64,000 nucleotides of DNA from Desulfosporosinus nitroreducens (GTDB lineage Bacteria; Bacillota; Desulfitobacteriia; Desulfitobacteriales; Desulfitobacteriaceae): contig NZ_JAMHFY010000002.1 of the NCBI RefSeq assembly GCF_023897015.1, forward strand, positions 248,001-312,000, given 5' to 3'. The translations under genes were made by a program, and so were the position numbers. The notes below the pieces were generated by a model, which worked only from the letters and a program-made list of their open reading frames with translations, was not told the DNA's origin and ran no database searches. Shown here piece by piece: positions 36,407 to 44,341 of this stretch (the first letter of the stretch is position 1; the number at the start of each line of letters is the position of its first letter).

Positions 36407-37207
36407 CTAGTTGACTCGACGTGCCCCCAGATAACGGCTTGAATAATAACCATCACTAAGGCTTGTTGTACGCACACCACTGTTGGACGCATGTACGAAA
36501 TTTCCACCGCCGATATAAATGCCAACATGGGACGGTCCCTTTGCATACGTCGTGAAGAATACCAAATCACCCGTTTGCAGTTGATCTTTCTTTATAGGTG
36601 ACCCCACATTAAATTGCGCTTGAGATGTCCTTGGCAAGGATATGCCTGAACCCTTGAAAACATACTGAGTGTATCCCGAACAATCAAAGCCACTCTTGCT
36701 AGTTCCTCCAAAGACGTAAGGTACACCTTTTAGACTTAGAGCATTACTCACAAGAGTAGGGCTACTGGATCTAGATACCTGTTGTTTAGGCGGTTCTGTT
36801 GCCACTACTACTTTTCCTTGTACTGCGGCTACGACTTGAACAGGTTCTGGAACTTTTTTAGCTGTCTGTACTTTTTTTATTGTTTGTACATCATTGCTTG
36901 GTTGAGTTGTTTTCTCAGCGACTGCGACTGGCTCGCTCGGTATAGATACAGATTCTTCAGGTATAGAAGCACTTTCCACACTGACATTGGTGATCGGGCT
37001 TTCGACCCATTGCATTTGCTTGCGTACTGTCTGCGTATAACTTTCTGCCGATAAACTATCAGCAACAAGCAACAAGGGCTTCATAGGAGTACGAATAATC
37101 GTCGTACTGGGTTGAGCTGAAACTAAAGTAGGAAGGCTGCTTGCTAAAAGCAGGCCTGACAAAGCAACGCTTCCCAACCACTTGCACGTAGAAGAGGAAA
37201 CCGCCAA
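36407..37207 (-). CDS. Secreted NlpC/P60 (C40) cell-wall peptidase
   Basis: The 266-residue protein has a signal peptide (cleaved near SLPTLVSA), a low-complexity Val/Pro/Glu/Ser linker and a C-terminal NlpC/P60 domain. The catalytic Cys is in FDCSGY and the His in SHVGIYIGG, with a further His in FVHAS. It should hydrolyse peptidoglycan stem peptides. TTG 37207 is eight bases after GGTGG; GTG 37219 overlaps that site. A c-di-AMP riboswitch lies immediately upstream. Confidence 0.88.
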   Translation of the reverse strand: MAVSSSTCKWLGSVALSGLLLASSLPTLVSAQPSTTIIRTPMKPLLLVADSLSAESYTQTVRKQMQWVESPITNVSVESASIPEESVSIPSEPVAVAEKTTQPSNDVQTIKKVQTAKKVPEPVQVVAAVQGKVVVATEPPKQQVSRSSSPTLVSNALSLKGVPYVFGGTSKSGFDCSGYTQYVFKGSGISLPRTSQAQFNVGSPIKKDQLQTGDLVFFTTYAKGPSHVGIYIGGGNFVHASNSGVRTTSLSDGYYSSRYLGARRVN

Positions 37208-37221
37208 GAAAAAATCCACCT

Positions 37222-37340
37222 TTCTTAGCTTACGAGGTTAGTTGACGGATTCGGGCAGCAGGTGTAAGCCCTACACGTGAATAGACCACGTGATTCACCC
37301 CCATAATAATCCCCCGCTCCAAAGTACAGGATTTGGATTC
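37222..37340 (-). ncRNA. Cyclic di-AMP riboswitch (ydaO-yuaA type)
   Basis: The minus-strand leader carries the signature blocks of the ydaO aptamer in order: GGAGCGGGGGA, GGGGGTGAATC, TAGGG...CCTGC, CCGAATCCGTCA and CTAACCTCGTAAGC. It ends at the ribosome site of the NlpC/P60 gene. Such riboswitches reduce expression of wall hydrolases and osmotic genes when c-di-AMP is high. No separate T-tailed terminator is seen, so translational control is possible. Confidence 0.9.
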
Positions 37341-37721
37341 AGCTTTTACTATAATTAATACTATTCGAGACAAACCTAAAATGTCCTGCAAAATTCCTAA
37401 GGGAAAAAATTCCTCTCTGCGGAAAAATATCTATTCCAGTTATTATATGTTTTGAAATTTTCTAAGACCTAAATCAAGATATAGGGGTTAGTCTATCCAG
37501 CAGACGATAATCATGCCTGTAATCACTATCTGAATGGTCTCACTCAAATCCCTACAACAGTGTATCCCAATTTAAATCTGCCATCCAACCAATGTTTACC
37601 TAAGGAGAATTTTTTTAGTTCTTATCTGACAAGAGACTTGTTTCTTCTCCTTAAGTAACACAAGAAAAAAAACCTCCTAAGAGGTCTTTTAACATTACAA
37701 ATATTTAGCAGCAATTTCGAA
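37341..37721. other. Intergenic region upstream of the riboswitch
   Basis: About 380 bp. Near 37345-37365 lie AT-rich promoter-like hexamers for the riboswitch transcript. At 37601-37653 TAAGGAGAA and TTCTCCTTA close a loop that contains a smaller ACAAG/CTTGT hairpin. The terminator at 37663-37690 belongs to the UPF0210 gene. I see no gene. Confidence 0.5.
37663..37690 (-). terminator. Terminator of the UPF0210 gene
   Basis: AAAAGACCTC/GAGGTTTTTTTT with loop TTAG on the minus strand. Confidence 0.85.
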
Positions 37722-39089
37722 TTAGTTAGTAAGGCTTATAATTGGCGCAGGAATTCGACCTCCGCGATGCACAAACAATTTTGAAGAATAGGGATGTACA
37801 GCTATAACAGGTGCTCCTCCCAAAAGTCCTCCAAATTCTACTCGGTCTCCGGCTTTTTTACCAATCGCAGGAATCACTCGCACTGCCGTTGTTTTCTTAT
37901 TAATCATCCCTATGGCCGCCTCATCTGCTATGATGGCCGAAACCGTTTCTGCACTAACATCACCCGGCAACGCAATCATATCCAAACCGACTGAACAGAC
38001 ACAGGTCATTGCTTCCAACTTATCAAGGGTCAAAGCCCCTTCTTCAACAGCCCTTACCATTCCTGCATCCTCCGAAACAGGTATAAAAGCGCCGCTCAAC
38101 CCTCCAACATGAGACGAGGCCATCGCTCCCCCTTTTTTAACTGCATCATTGAGCAGAGCTAAGGCTGCGGTGGTTCCATGGGTTCCACATCGTTCAAGAC
38201 CCATATTCTCAAGTATTTCTGCTACACTGTCCCCAATTGCGGGAGTAGGGGCTAAGGAAAGATCTATAATTCCAAACGGAACATCTAAAGCCTTTGATGC
38301 CGCGCGCGCAATTAACTCTCCCATACGGGTAATTTTGAAGGCGGTTTGTTTTATCAAATTTGACAGTTCACTAAAATCTGCCTCAGGATATTTTTTTACA
38401 ACCTTTGCGACAACCCCTGGGCCGCTGACACCAACGTTAATAACTGTATCTGGTTCGCCTACACCATGGAAAGCACCCGCCATGAAAGGGTTATCTTCTG
38501 GCGCATTACAAAATACCACTAACTTAGCAGCTGCAATCCCGTCATTGTCTGAAGTGAGTTGAGCAGACTTTAGAATTACATTGCCCATTTTAAGTACCGC
38601 ATCCATGTTAATTCCAGCTTTTGTTGTTCCGATATTCACTGAAGAACAGACAAATTCCGTCTCACTAAGTGCTTGTGGTATAGCATCTATAAGTGCCAAA
38701 TCTCCTGAAGTAAATCCTTTTTGAACTAGTGCAGAAAAACCGCCGACGAAATTAATTCCAATCTCGCGGGCAGCCCGGTTCAATGTCTTAGCAATCCGTA
38801 CCATTTCATCCACATTCATTTGTGCTGCTGCGATCGCTATGGGGGTAACAGAAACCCGTTTATTTATAATGGGAATCCCATAACGTGCCGAGATTTGCTC
38901 GCCAACTTCAACTAATCTCCCTGCATTTTTGGTAATCTTATCATAGATTTTCTTTTCCATCTTGCCAATATCATCGGAGCTACAATCAAGCAGACTAATT
39001 CCCATTGTAATAGTCCGAATATCAAGGTTTTCCTTATGGATCATATTAATTGTTTGTTGTATTTCTTCTCGTGCGAATGTGATTGTCAT
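37722..39089 (-). CDS. UPF0210 (PFL/DUF711) family protein
   Basis: The 455-residue protein matches UPF0210 throughout: [64 protein letters not shown]-like [14 protein letters not shown] and the C-terminal [13 protein letters not shown]. The fold is related to glycyl-radical enzymes, but the reaction is unknown. It is nearly always paired with an ACT-domain protein, as here, 52 bp upstream. Confidence 0.92.
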   Translation of the reverse strand: MTITFAREEIQQTINMIHKENLDIRTITMGISLLDCSSDDIGKMEKKIYDKITKNAGRLVEVGEQISARYGIPIINKRVSVTPIAIAAAQMNVDEMVRIAKTLNRAAREIGINFVGGFSALVQKGFTSGDLALIDAIPQALSETEFVCSSVNIGTTKAGINMDAVLKMGNVILKSAQLTSDNDGIAAAKLVVFCNAPEDNPFMAGAFHGVGEPDTVINVGVSGPGVVAKVVKKYPEADFSELSNLIKQTAFKITRMGELIARAASKALDVPFGIIDLSLAPTPAIGDSVAEILENMGLERCGTHGTTAALALLNDAVKKGGAMASSHVGGLSGAFIPVSEDAGMVRAVEEGALTLDKLEAMTCVCSVGLDMIALPGDVSAETVSAIIADEAAIGMINKKTTAVRVIPAIGKKAGDRVEFGGLLGGAPVIAVHPYSSKLFVHRGGRIPAPIISLTN

Positions 39090-39141
39090 GACTTACCTCC
39101 ACTATTCACTTAACTCCATCTGTCTGATTTCACAATACTAA

Positions 39142-39435
39142 TTAGATACGGTGCATAAACTTAAAAATATCTTCGTGTTGAACCTTTACCTGTAACCCTT
39201 TGTTGTCCCCCTCTTGTTCCAGGGTGCTTGCTAATACGTCAAGCTTTAATGCAGATGGCTCTAAGTCGACGACCATGATCATTGTGAAAAATTCATTTAA
39301 TATTGTCTGACTAATATCTAGAATATTTACGCGATATTCAGCAAGACGCCCGGAAACCCAAGCAATAATTCCAATCTGATCACGCCCTATTACAGTTATA
39401 ATTGCGTGGTTAGATTCTTCTCGTGGCATAGTCAT
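39142..39435 (-). CDS. ACT-domain protein (UPF0237)
   Basis: The 97-residue single ACT domain (AIITVIGRDQIGIIAWVSGRLAEYRVNILDISQTIL) probably senses an amino acid or similar ligand. ATG 39435 follows GGGAGG; an in-frame extension to 39573 has no ribosome site and is not protein-like. It is the standard partner of the UPF0210 gene downstream. Confidence 0.9.
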   Translation of the reverse strand: MTMPREESNHAIITVIGRDQIGIIAWVSGRLAEYRVNILDISQTILNEFFTMIMVVDLEPSALKLDVLASTLEQEGDNKGLQVKVQHEDIFKFMHRI

Positions 39436-39615
39436 GGTTCTTCCTCCCTTTATCGGCAATGTATCTATTATGGGGATTAGACTAACATATTTACTTAGTA
39501 TACTCAAGCCCCATTCAAGTTTTATGTTTATAAATGTATACTGAAAATGACTGAAACCGCAAGTTTTGACCAAATATAAGATTTGGACATGGGATAAAAG
39601 GTTCCTTTTAAGGTA

Positions 39616-39646
39616 CTAAAAAAGAGAGCTCACAGAGCTCTCTTTT
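39616..39646. terminator. Bidirectional terminator after the selenoprotein gene
   Basis: AAAAGAGAGCTC/GAGCTCTCTTTT arms with a short loop; T runs on both strands. Confidence 0.9.
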
Positions 39647-39655
39647 ACCGAACAA

Positions 39656-39982
39656 TTACGAACAGCTTCCGCCGCAACTATCTCCACAACCACCACCGGA
39701 CTTCGCCGTTCGAATTTCGAATCCACCACCATTGTTAGATTCAATAAAATCGACGACTGCCCCTTCTAAGTGGGTGGTAAGTTTTTTATCCGTTAGAATA
39801 GAAACACCATGCTCAACATCAAGAACATCTTCATCCGTTTTTGACTCTTCCAGAGTCATGCCGAAATTCGGCCCACCTCAGCCAATACCTACAAGATAAA
39901 GGCGAAGAAATGCATTTTCTTTATTTTGATTCTTAAGCACTTCTTTAACTTTTTGGGCAGCTATTTCAGTAATATTAACCAT
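39656..39982 (-). CDS. HesB/IscA-like selenoprotein with in-frame UGA (Sec35)
   Basis: ATG 39982 follows AAGGAGTG. The frame reads 34 codons to TGA (39880-39878), then 73 more in the same frame to a normal stop at 39656. The protein is a HesB/IscA-type fold (LRLYLVGIG-U-GGPNFGMTLEES...). The TGA takes the place of the first conserved metal-binding Cys. Both halves are needed for one domain, so read-through as selenocysteine is likelier than two genes. A UGACUC-UGGAA-GAGUCA hairpin (39858-39842) with G in its loop lies 25 nt after the UGA, as a bacterial SECIS should. The C-terminus is GGGCGDSCGGSCS. HesB-like selenoproteins are known in Sec-using anaerobes. Confidence 0.88.
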
Positions 39983-40074
39983 TATCTTCACTCCTTTTTA
40001 ATCCAATTAATTCTTAATATACCATACTTCTAGTTTTTTTAAAAGTATCGCATAAATATAACTCTTATTGATTA

Positions 40075-40314
40075 TTATACTTCTTTGCCGTCTCCATTTG
40101 GTTGGAAATCTTTCCAAAGACGACGAACTTCAACTTCTATACTCGCCGGGAGATCCTGGGATAATTCTTGCCATTGTCTTAGTTCCCCTTGAATCGTTTG
40201 TACCCAATTTTGTTCTTTTGGCCAGACAATAAAGGTTTTCGGTTCTGGAACTAATAAAGTTCGAACGAGTCCCAGAAAAACAAGGAGAGTTAACAGTCGC
40301 CAAAACCAACGCAT
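40075..40314 (-). CDS. Small membrane-anchored hypothetical protein
   Basis: The 79-residue protein has a basic start, an N-terminal hydrophobic helix (about residues 4-22) and a charged, Trp-rich remainder (FIVWPKEQNWVQTIQGELRQWQEL). No family is recognised. It lies 24 bp downstream of the HD hydrolase gene and is probably co-transcribed with it. Confidence 0.55.
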   Translation of the reverse strand: MRWFWRLLTLLVFLGLVRTLLVPEPKTFIVWPKEQNWVQTIQGELRQWQELSQDLPASIEVEVRRLWKDFQPNGDGKEV

Positions 40315-40338
40315 TATTTTGATTCATCCTTTCAAGCT

Positions 40339-40968
40339 TTATATAGTGTCAGCTTGTCCAGAATCAGATAATTTAAGTCTTTCGGCACGTAATTGTTGCC
40401 AAAATCCTTCCATATAAAGAAATAATGGATCAAAATATGCTTTAGCCGACTGCGTGAATAAGTGATCTCTGTAGCTGCAGATTCTCTCATGGTAAAATTT
40501 CTCACAGGAGTTTTCTCCTACTAAAGTCCACCCTTGGACTCCAGCCCAAGTAAACAAACGTCCCAACCCGATTGCACCTACAAAATCTAATTTATCAGCA
40601 TCATACAGAATCTTCGCTTCAAGGGTCTTCGGTTCATGCCCCGCCTCACGAGAATGAGAAATAATTGCTTCTTTAACTTGTTTGACTATCCCGTCAGAAT
40701 AACCGTTTTTTTGCAAGATATTCACGGCTAACCCAGCACTGCTTTCTGCATGAGTTTTTTCCACTGCACCAGAACGACCAATATCATGGAGAAGTGCAGC
40801 CAATTCAATGACAATTATATCTGCGCCTTCTTCCAGAGCCAGTTTTCTGCCCCACTCTCTAACTCTCAAAGCATGTTCTAAATCGTGGGCACGATCTTTC
40901 CGAGCGTAGAATCCTTGCGCAACTTGAATAATCTGTTGCAAGGCATCTTGTGATAAAACATCAGTCAT
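40339..40968 (-). CDS. HD-domain phosphohydrolase
   Basis: The 209-residue protein has the HD metal-binding set: HDLEHALRV, LLHDIGR, ISHSRE and DADKLDFVGA. These fit the YedJ-like class of HD phosphohydrolases acting on nucleotides; the true substrate is unknown. The start follows GGGGGG. Confidence 0.85.
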   Translation of the reverse strand: MTDVLSQDALQQIIQVAQGFYARKDRAHDLEHALRVREWGRKLALEEGADIIVIELAALLHDIGRSGAVEKTHAESSAGLAVNILQKNGYSDGIVKQVKEAIISHSREAGHEPKTLEAKILYDADKLDFVGAIGLGRLFTWAGVQGWTLVGENSCEKFYHERICSYRDHLFTQSAKAYFDPLFLYMEGFWQQLRAERLKLSDSGQADTI

Positions 40969-41204
40969 TTTTATAACCCCCCATTCCAGAGGATAAACAC
41001 CATTTACACTTGATGGTAAGGTACAATACTCTAAAATTATCTTATTCCGCCATTCTTACCTTGTCAAGTTTTCCAATTGTGGAAATTTCCCATTTTATTT
41101 CTCAACTTAAGTCTATAGAGATGTTAATTATATATCTCTGTAATTATGCTATAATTAGCGAAGAATCCAGTTGGATCTATTCATATTTGCTCAAAGGAGT
41201 GCTT

Positions 41205-41945
41205 ATGCGTAAACGATTATCATCAAAAATCATCATTTCACTTGGAGTAGTCCTAGTTATTGCTATAACAGTTTTCTATACTTTACAAAGTAATTCCACG
41301 TTTTCCTTTACATCTGACTTTGACCAAACCCTATCCCCAACTGAACCAGAAGAAATACCTGCCGCACCTGAGAAAAGCCTTGATTCTTCATCTGAACCTC
41401 AAGATAAGGAGCTCTCCCCAACCTCAACTCTTCTTTTAGTCCATATATCAGATTCCCAAGCACTTGTTCTCTACGAACAGGGGCTTAAGCTTTATTACCA
41501 ACGCCAATTCGCGGACGCTCTTGATCTTTTCAATCAAGCCTTGCAAATTGATGATCATTGTTATGAAGCACTAAATGCCAAAGGAGCCGCTCTCGCTTTT
41601 CAAGGACACCACAATCAAGGGCTTGCCCTTATTAAGCAAGCCCTTGATTTAAATCCTTCGTTTGTCTATGCACATTTTAACCAAGGACTGGCTTATGAAC
41701 TAGCAGGTCGCTGGGATGAATCAATCGCGTCCTATCAAAACGCTCTGCAACTGGACAATCGAGATACGTGGAGCTATTATGGCATTGCCAGCATTTACGG
41801 TCGTCAAGGTAATGTTGACAAAGTGCTGGAATATCTGAAACTTGCGATCGCTCTTGATGCCGATGTCAAGGAAGTCGCCCGTAACGAACACGACTTTCTC
41901 CCCGTTCGTAATGATCCTCGCTTTCAAACCTTGGTCAAACCCTAA
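41205..41945 (+). CDS. Membrane-anchored TPR protein
   Basis: The 246-residue protein starts at ATG 41205 after AAAGGAGTG; earlier in-frame codons back to 41010 have no ribosome site. It has an N-terminal anchor (about residues 8-25), a Pro/Glu/Ser-rich linker and four to five TPR units (YEQGLKLYYQRQFADALDLF, YEALNAKGAALAFQGHHNQG, FVYAHFNQGLAYELAGRWDES). It is probably a surface scaffold. It converges on pepF with one base between stops. Confidence 0.7.
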   Translation: MRKRLSSKIIISLGVVLVIAITVFYTLQSNSTFSFTSDFDQTLSPTEPEEIPAAPEKSLDSSSEPQDKELSPTSTLLLVHISDSQALVLYEQGLKLYYQRQFADALDLFNQALQIDDHCYEALNAKGAALAFQGHHNQGLALIKQALDLNPSFVYAHFNQGLAYELAGRWDESIASYQNALQLDNRDTWSYYGIASIYGRQGNVDKVLEYLKLAIALDADVKEVARNEHDFLPVRNDPRFQTLVKP

Positions 41946-41946
41946 T

Positions 41947-43749
41947 TTACTTTAGGAGTTTCTCCAATTGATCTACAAGTTCCGCAAAAACCTGAAGAGC
42001 ATTCCCTACAGGTGCAGGGGTCTCCATATCCACGCCCGCTTTTCGCAGTAATTCGATTGGATAATCCGAACTTCCACCGCTTAAGAACTCTAAATACCGA
42101 GTCACGGCCGGTTGACCCTCCTCCAGTATCGCCCGAGCAAAGGCAATTGCCGCCGAGAAACCTGTTGCATATTTATATACATAAAAAGCGTTATAAAAAT
42201 GAGGTATACGTGCCCATTCTAAGGCAATTTCCGGATCAAGGACGACATCCTTGCCATAATAGACTGAATTTAAATCACGATACATTTCCGAGAGATTATC
42301 AGCGGTTAAGGCACCGCCTTGCTCAACAACTAAGTGAACTTTTTTTTCAAATTCCGCAAACATAGTTTGTCTAAAGATAGTACCTCGGAATTGCTCCAGA
42401 TAATGGTTCACTAAATATGCCAGAATTTTAGGGTCTGTTGTTTTTTTCAAGAGATGCTCCATAATTAATGATTCATTCAACGTCGAAGCAACCTCAGCGA
42501 CAAAGATTTTATATCCAGCGTAAATATGAGGTTGTTTCCGATTAGATAAATAAGTATGTAATGAATGTCCCATCTCATGAGCAAGGGTAAACATAGAATC
42601 CAGTGTATCTTGATGATTTAGTAACACATATGGATGAGCACGATATGTACCCCAAGAATATGCTCCACTTGTTTTCCCTTCATTTTCATAAACATCAATC
42701 CAACTCTTTGAAAATCCTTCTTCAAGAATGCTGATATACTCTTCCCCTAAAGGCCTTAATCCTTCAATGACCATATTTTTTGCTTCTTCATAGGTTATCT
42801 TCATGGTCGTTTCTGGGACGATGGGGACATAAATATCATACATATGTAATTCACTAAGCTTCAAGGCTTTTTTGCGCAATTGAATATATCTGTGCATATG
42901 AGGCAAAAACTCATGAACTGTATTAATCAAGGAATCATAAACCTTTAAAGGAACGCGGTCATCATCTAATGAAGCTTCAAGGGCTGAGGGGTAGTGTCTG
43001 GCTTTAGCAAAAAAGACGTCAGACTTTATGCTGGAGTTCAAGGTAGCTGCCCAGGTATTTCTTTGCTTCTCATACGTACCATAGAGCGTCTTGAACGCCG
43101 CCTTGCGCACCTCCTGCTGTTGGCTTTCCATAAATTGTATAAAATTACCTTTTGTTAATTCGATCTCTTGGCCAGATTCATCGACGATATTCGGGAATCT
43201 AAGGTCTGCATTATTAGCCATAGAAAAGATAGCCCCCGGGGCCTCTGCCAATTCACCAACTTCAGCTAATAATCTTTCTTCCACTGAACTAAGAATATGT
43301 TCTTTCTTGCGAAGAATGTCATCCAGCACATGATTATAAAGTTCCATTTTTGTGGACGTTGCCCGGAATTCTTTCAGTTTCCCTTCTGGCATGGCCAACA
43401 ATTCAGGAACTACGAAAGATGCCGCACTGCTAACCTTAACGGCGAGTGCACCCGCTCGATCTGTTAAAGCCTGATAGTTAGCAATTCTATTGTCCTCATC
43501 ACGCCTCATACGCGCGTATGCGTATACTTCTTCTATACGAAGACTTAAATCGTCCATCCACTCAAAACACGAGATTAACATATCCGCATTATCGGCTAAA
43601 TGCCCTTCAAATTTCTTTCCTTCTTCCAATAGTTTTTCGACATGAGAATACTCTGCCTCCCACTGATTATTATCGGAAAAAACGTCTTCCAAATGCCACT
43701 TATTAGCTTCTGGAATTTCTGCTCTAGTCTTTAGTTTTTTCTGATCCAC
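41947..43749 (-). CDS. pepF: Oligoendopeptidase F
   Basis: The 600-residue M3 metallopeptidase carries the zinc motif HEMGHSLHTY (about residue 390) with the downstream Glu (AEVASTLNE). The N-terminal helical region and full length match PepF. It trims cytosolic oligopeptides, and so could process what the opp transporter imports, though they are unlinked. GTG 43749 follows GGGGGGG. Confidence 0.95.
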   Translation of the reverse strand: MDQKKLKTRAEIPEANKWHLEDVFSDNNQWEAEYSHVEKLLEEGKKFEGHLADNADMLISCFEWMDDLSLRIEEVYAYARMRRDEDNRIANYQALTDRAGALAVKVSSAASFVVPELLAMPEGKLKEFRATSTKMELYNHVLDDILRKKEHILSSVEERLLAEVGELAEAPGAIFSMANNADLRFPNIVDESGQEIELTKGNFIQFMESQQQEVRKAAFKTLYGTYEKQRNTWAATLNSSIKSDVFFAKARHYPSALEASLDDDRVPLKVYDSLINTVHEFLPHMHRYIQLRKKALKLSELHMYDIYVPIVPETTMKITYEEAKNMVIEGLRPLGEEYISILEEGFSKSWIDVYENEGKTSGAYSWGTYRAHPYVLLNHQDTLDSMFTLAHEMGHSLHTYLSNRKQPHIYAGYKIFVAEVASTLNESLIMEHLLKKTTDPKILAYLVNHYLEQFRGTIFRQTMFAEFEKKVHLVVEQGGALTADNLSEMYRDLNSVYYGKDVVLDPEIALEWARIPHFYNAFYVYKYATGFSAAIAFARAILEEGQPAVTRYLEFLSGGSSDYPIELLRKAGVDMETPAPVGNALQVFAELVDQLEKLLK

Positions 43750-44025
43750 GAATATTTACCCCCCCAGAAATAATTACTTATCTTTTATTATATACATCCT
43801 GCTTGTAAATTACTATTTCTCACAAACTTTATAAGTAATAGGAGTGCTCTTATAAAAATCATAACCAAGATACCTATAAACATAGCGAAACAGACAGCGT
43901 ACGTACCACTGCCTGCTTCACCTTGTCCACTATCCCCTTGGAAGGTTCCCCAACCTTCCAAGATATATTTTACTCGATCACTGCGACCTATGCAAGTGTG
44001 TGATTCTTCTCTTTCGACTATAAAC

Positions 44026-44054
44026 TTGCCGTTAATCTCTATCTGTATTATGAT
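44026..44054 (+). promoter_or_regulatory. Candidate promoter of the pheA leader
   Basis: TTGCCG (44026) and TATGAT (44049) are separated by 17 bases. Transcription from here would give a leader of about 280 nt. Confidence 0.45.
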
Positions 44055-44138
44055 AGTAGAAATATATTCAATATTCATCAAGTATTTACATAATCGACTG
44101 AGAAATTGCTTAACGCCTGGAGGGCGGGCCGTAAAAAT

Positions 44139-44178
44139 TCCGACTCGTTCCTTAAACGGGATGGGACGGATTTTTTTA
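44139..44178 (+). terminator. First terminator-like hairpin in the pheA leader
   Basis: TCCGACTCGTTCC pairs at 12 of 13 positions with GGGATGGGACGGA, loop TTAAAC, followed by TTTTTTT. It lies inside the presumed leader, well before pheA. Confidence 0.7.
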
Positions 44179-44206
44179 CTTTCGAGAAGGCCTTTACCGC
44201 TGTTCA

Positions 44207-44241
44207 TGGCTCCAGGGACACTCGGCCATCCTTGGCCAGCG
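44207..44241 (+). repeat. 35-nt repeat unit A in the pheA leader
   Basis: It starts TGGCTCCAGGGACACTCGG and ends TTGGCCAGCG. It matches unit B at 44260-44294 in 34 of 35 positions. The 5' arm partner (GTCCCT) of the first hairpin is missing before this copy. Confidence 0.8.
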
Positions 44242-44294
44242 GTCCCTTCCCGCCGTCCTTGGCTCCAGGGACACTCGGCCATCTTTGGCCAGCG
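44242..44294 (+). repeat. Copy 2 of the 53-nt two-hairpin module (contains unit B)
   Basis: GTCCCT...AGGGAC then GGCCA-tctt-TGGCC. It is the counterpart of 19326-19378, with compensating changes in both stems. Confidence 0.7.
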
Positions 44295-44317
44295 CTTTAT
44301 GCTTGCCAAGTTTTTTT
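44284..44317 (+). terminator. Second terminator before pheA, overlapping the repeat module
   Basis: TTTGGC-c-AGC pairs with GCT-t-GCCAAG and runs into seven T at 44311-44317, about 25 bases before the pheA ATG. Its left arm is the right arm of the module hairpin GGCCA/TGGCC, so the two folds exclude each other. Confidence 0.65.
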
Positions 44318-44341
44318 ATTTAGAGAGGAGACAGACAGGAC

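Larger units (their letters stand above)
43750..44341. other. pepF-pheA intergenic region with structured pheA leader
   Basis: This 592-bp region holds a perfect GGAAGGTT/AACCTTCC hairpin near 43940, a promoter at 44026-44054, a strong terminator-like hairpin at 44139-44178, two copies of a 35-nt repeat and a second terminator ending at 44317, just before pheA. A minus-strand frame across it is not convincing. Confidence 0.65.

Noticed and set aside
37601-37653. A small gene or second riboswitch upstream of the c-di-AMP riboswitch
   Set aside because: Only one 9-bp helix and a small hairpin are seen, with no start codon after the AGGAG and no known aptamer motif.
39436-39573. N-terminal extension of the ACT protein
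   Set aside because: ATG 39435 has GGGAGG and matches the family's length.
39656-39859. A separate 67-residue Cys-rich protein
   Set aside because: It is the second half of the HesB-like domain; upstream coding in the same frame, with a start and ribosome site, shows the UGA lies inside one gene.
41010-41204. N-terminal extension of the TPR protein to 41010
   Set aside because: No ribosome site and not protein-like; ATG 41205 has AAAGGAGTG.
43788-44309. 173-codon minus-strand frame across the pheA leader
   Set aside because: Its first third is a translation of the repeat module (Trp/Gly/Pro-rich), it crosses two terminator-like hairpins and a promoter, and it has no good ribosome site. The hydrophobic C-terminus alone is not enough.
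44026-44341. T-box or ribosome-mediated attenuator before pheA
   Set aside because: No T-box core (TGGNACCGCG) and no leader peptide with Phe codons. GGGATGGGACGGA resembles it only loosely and is one arm of a hairpin.
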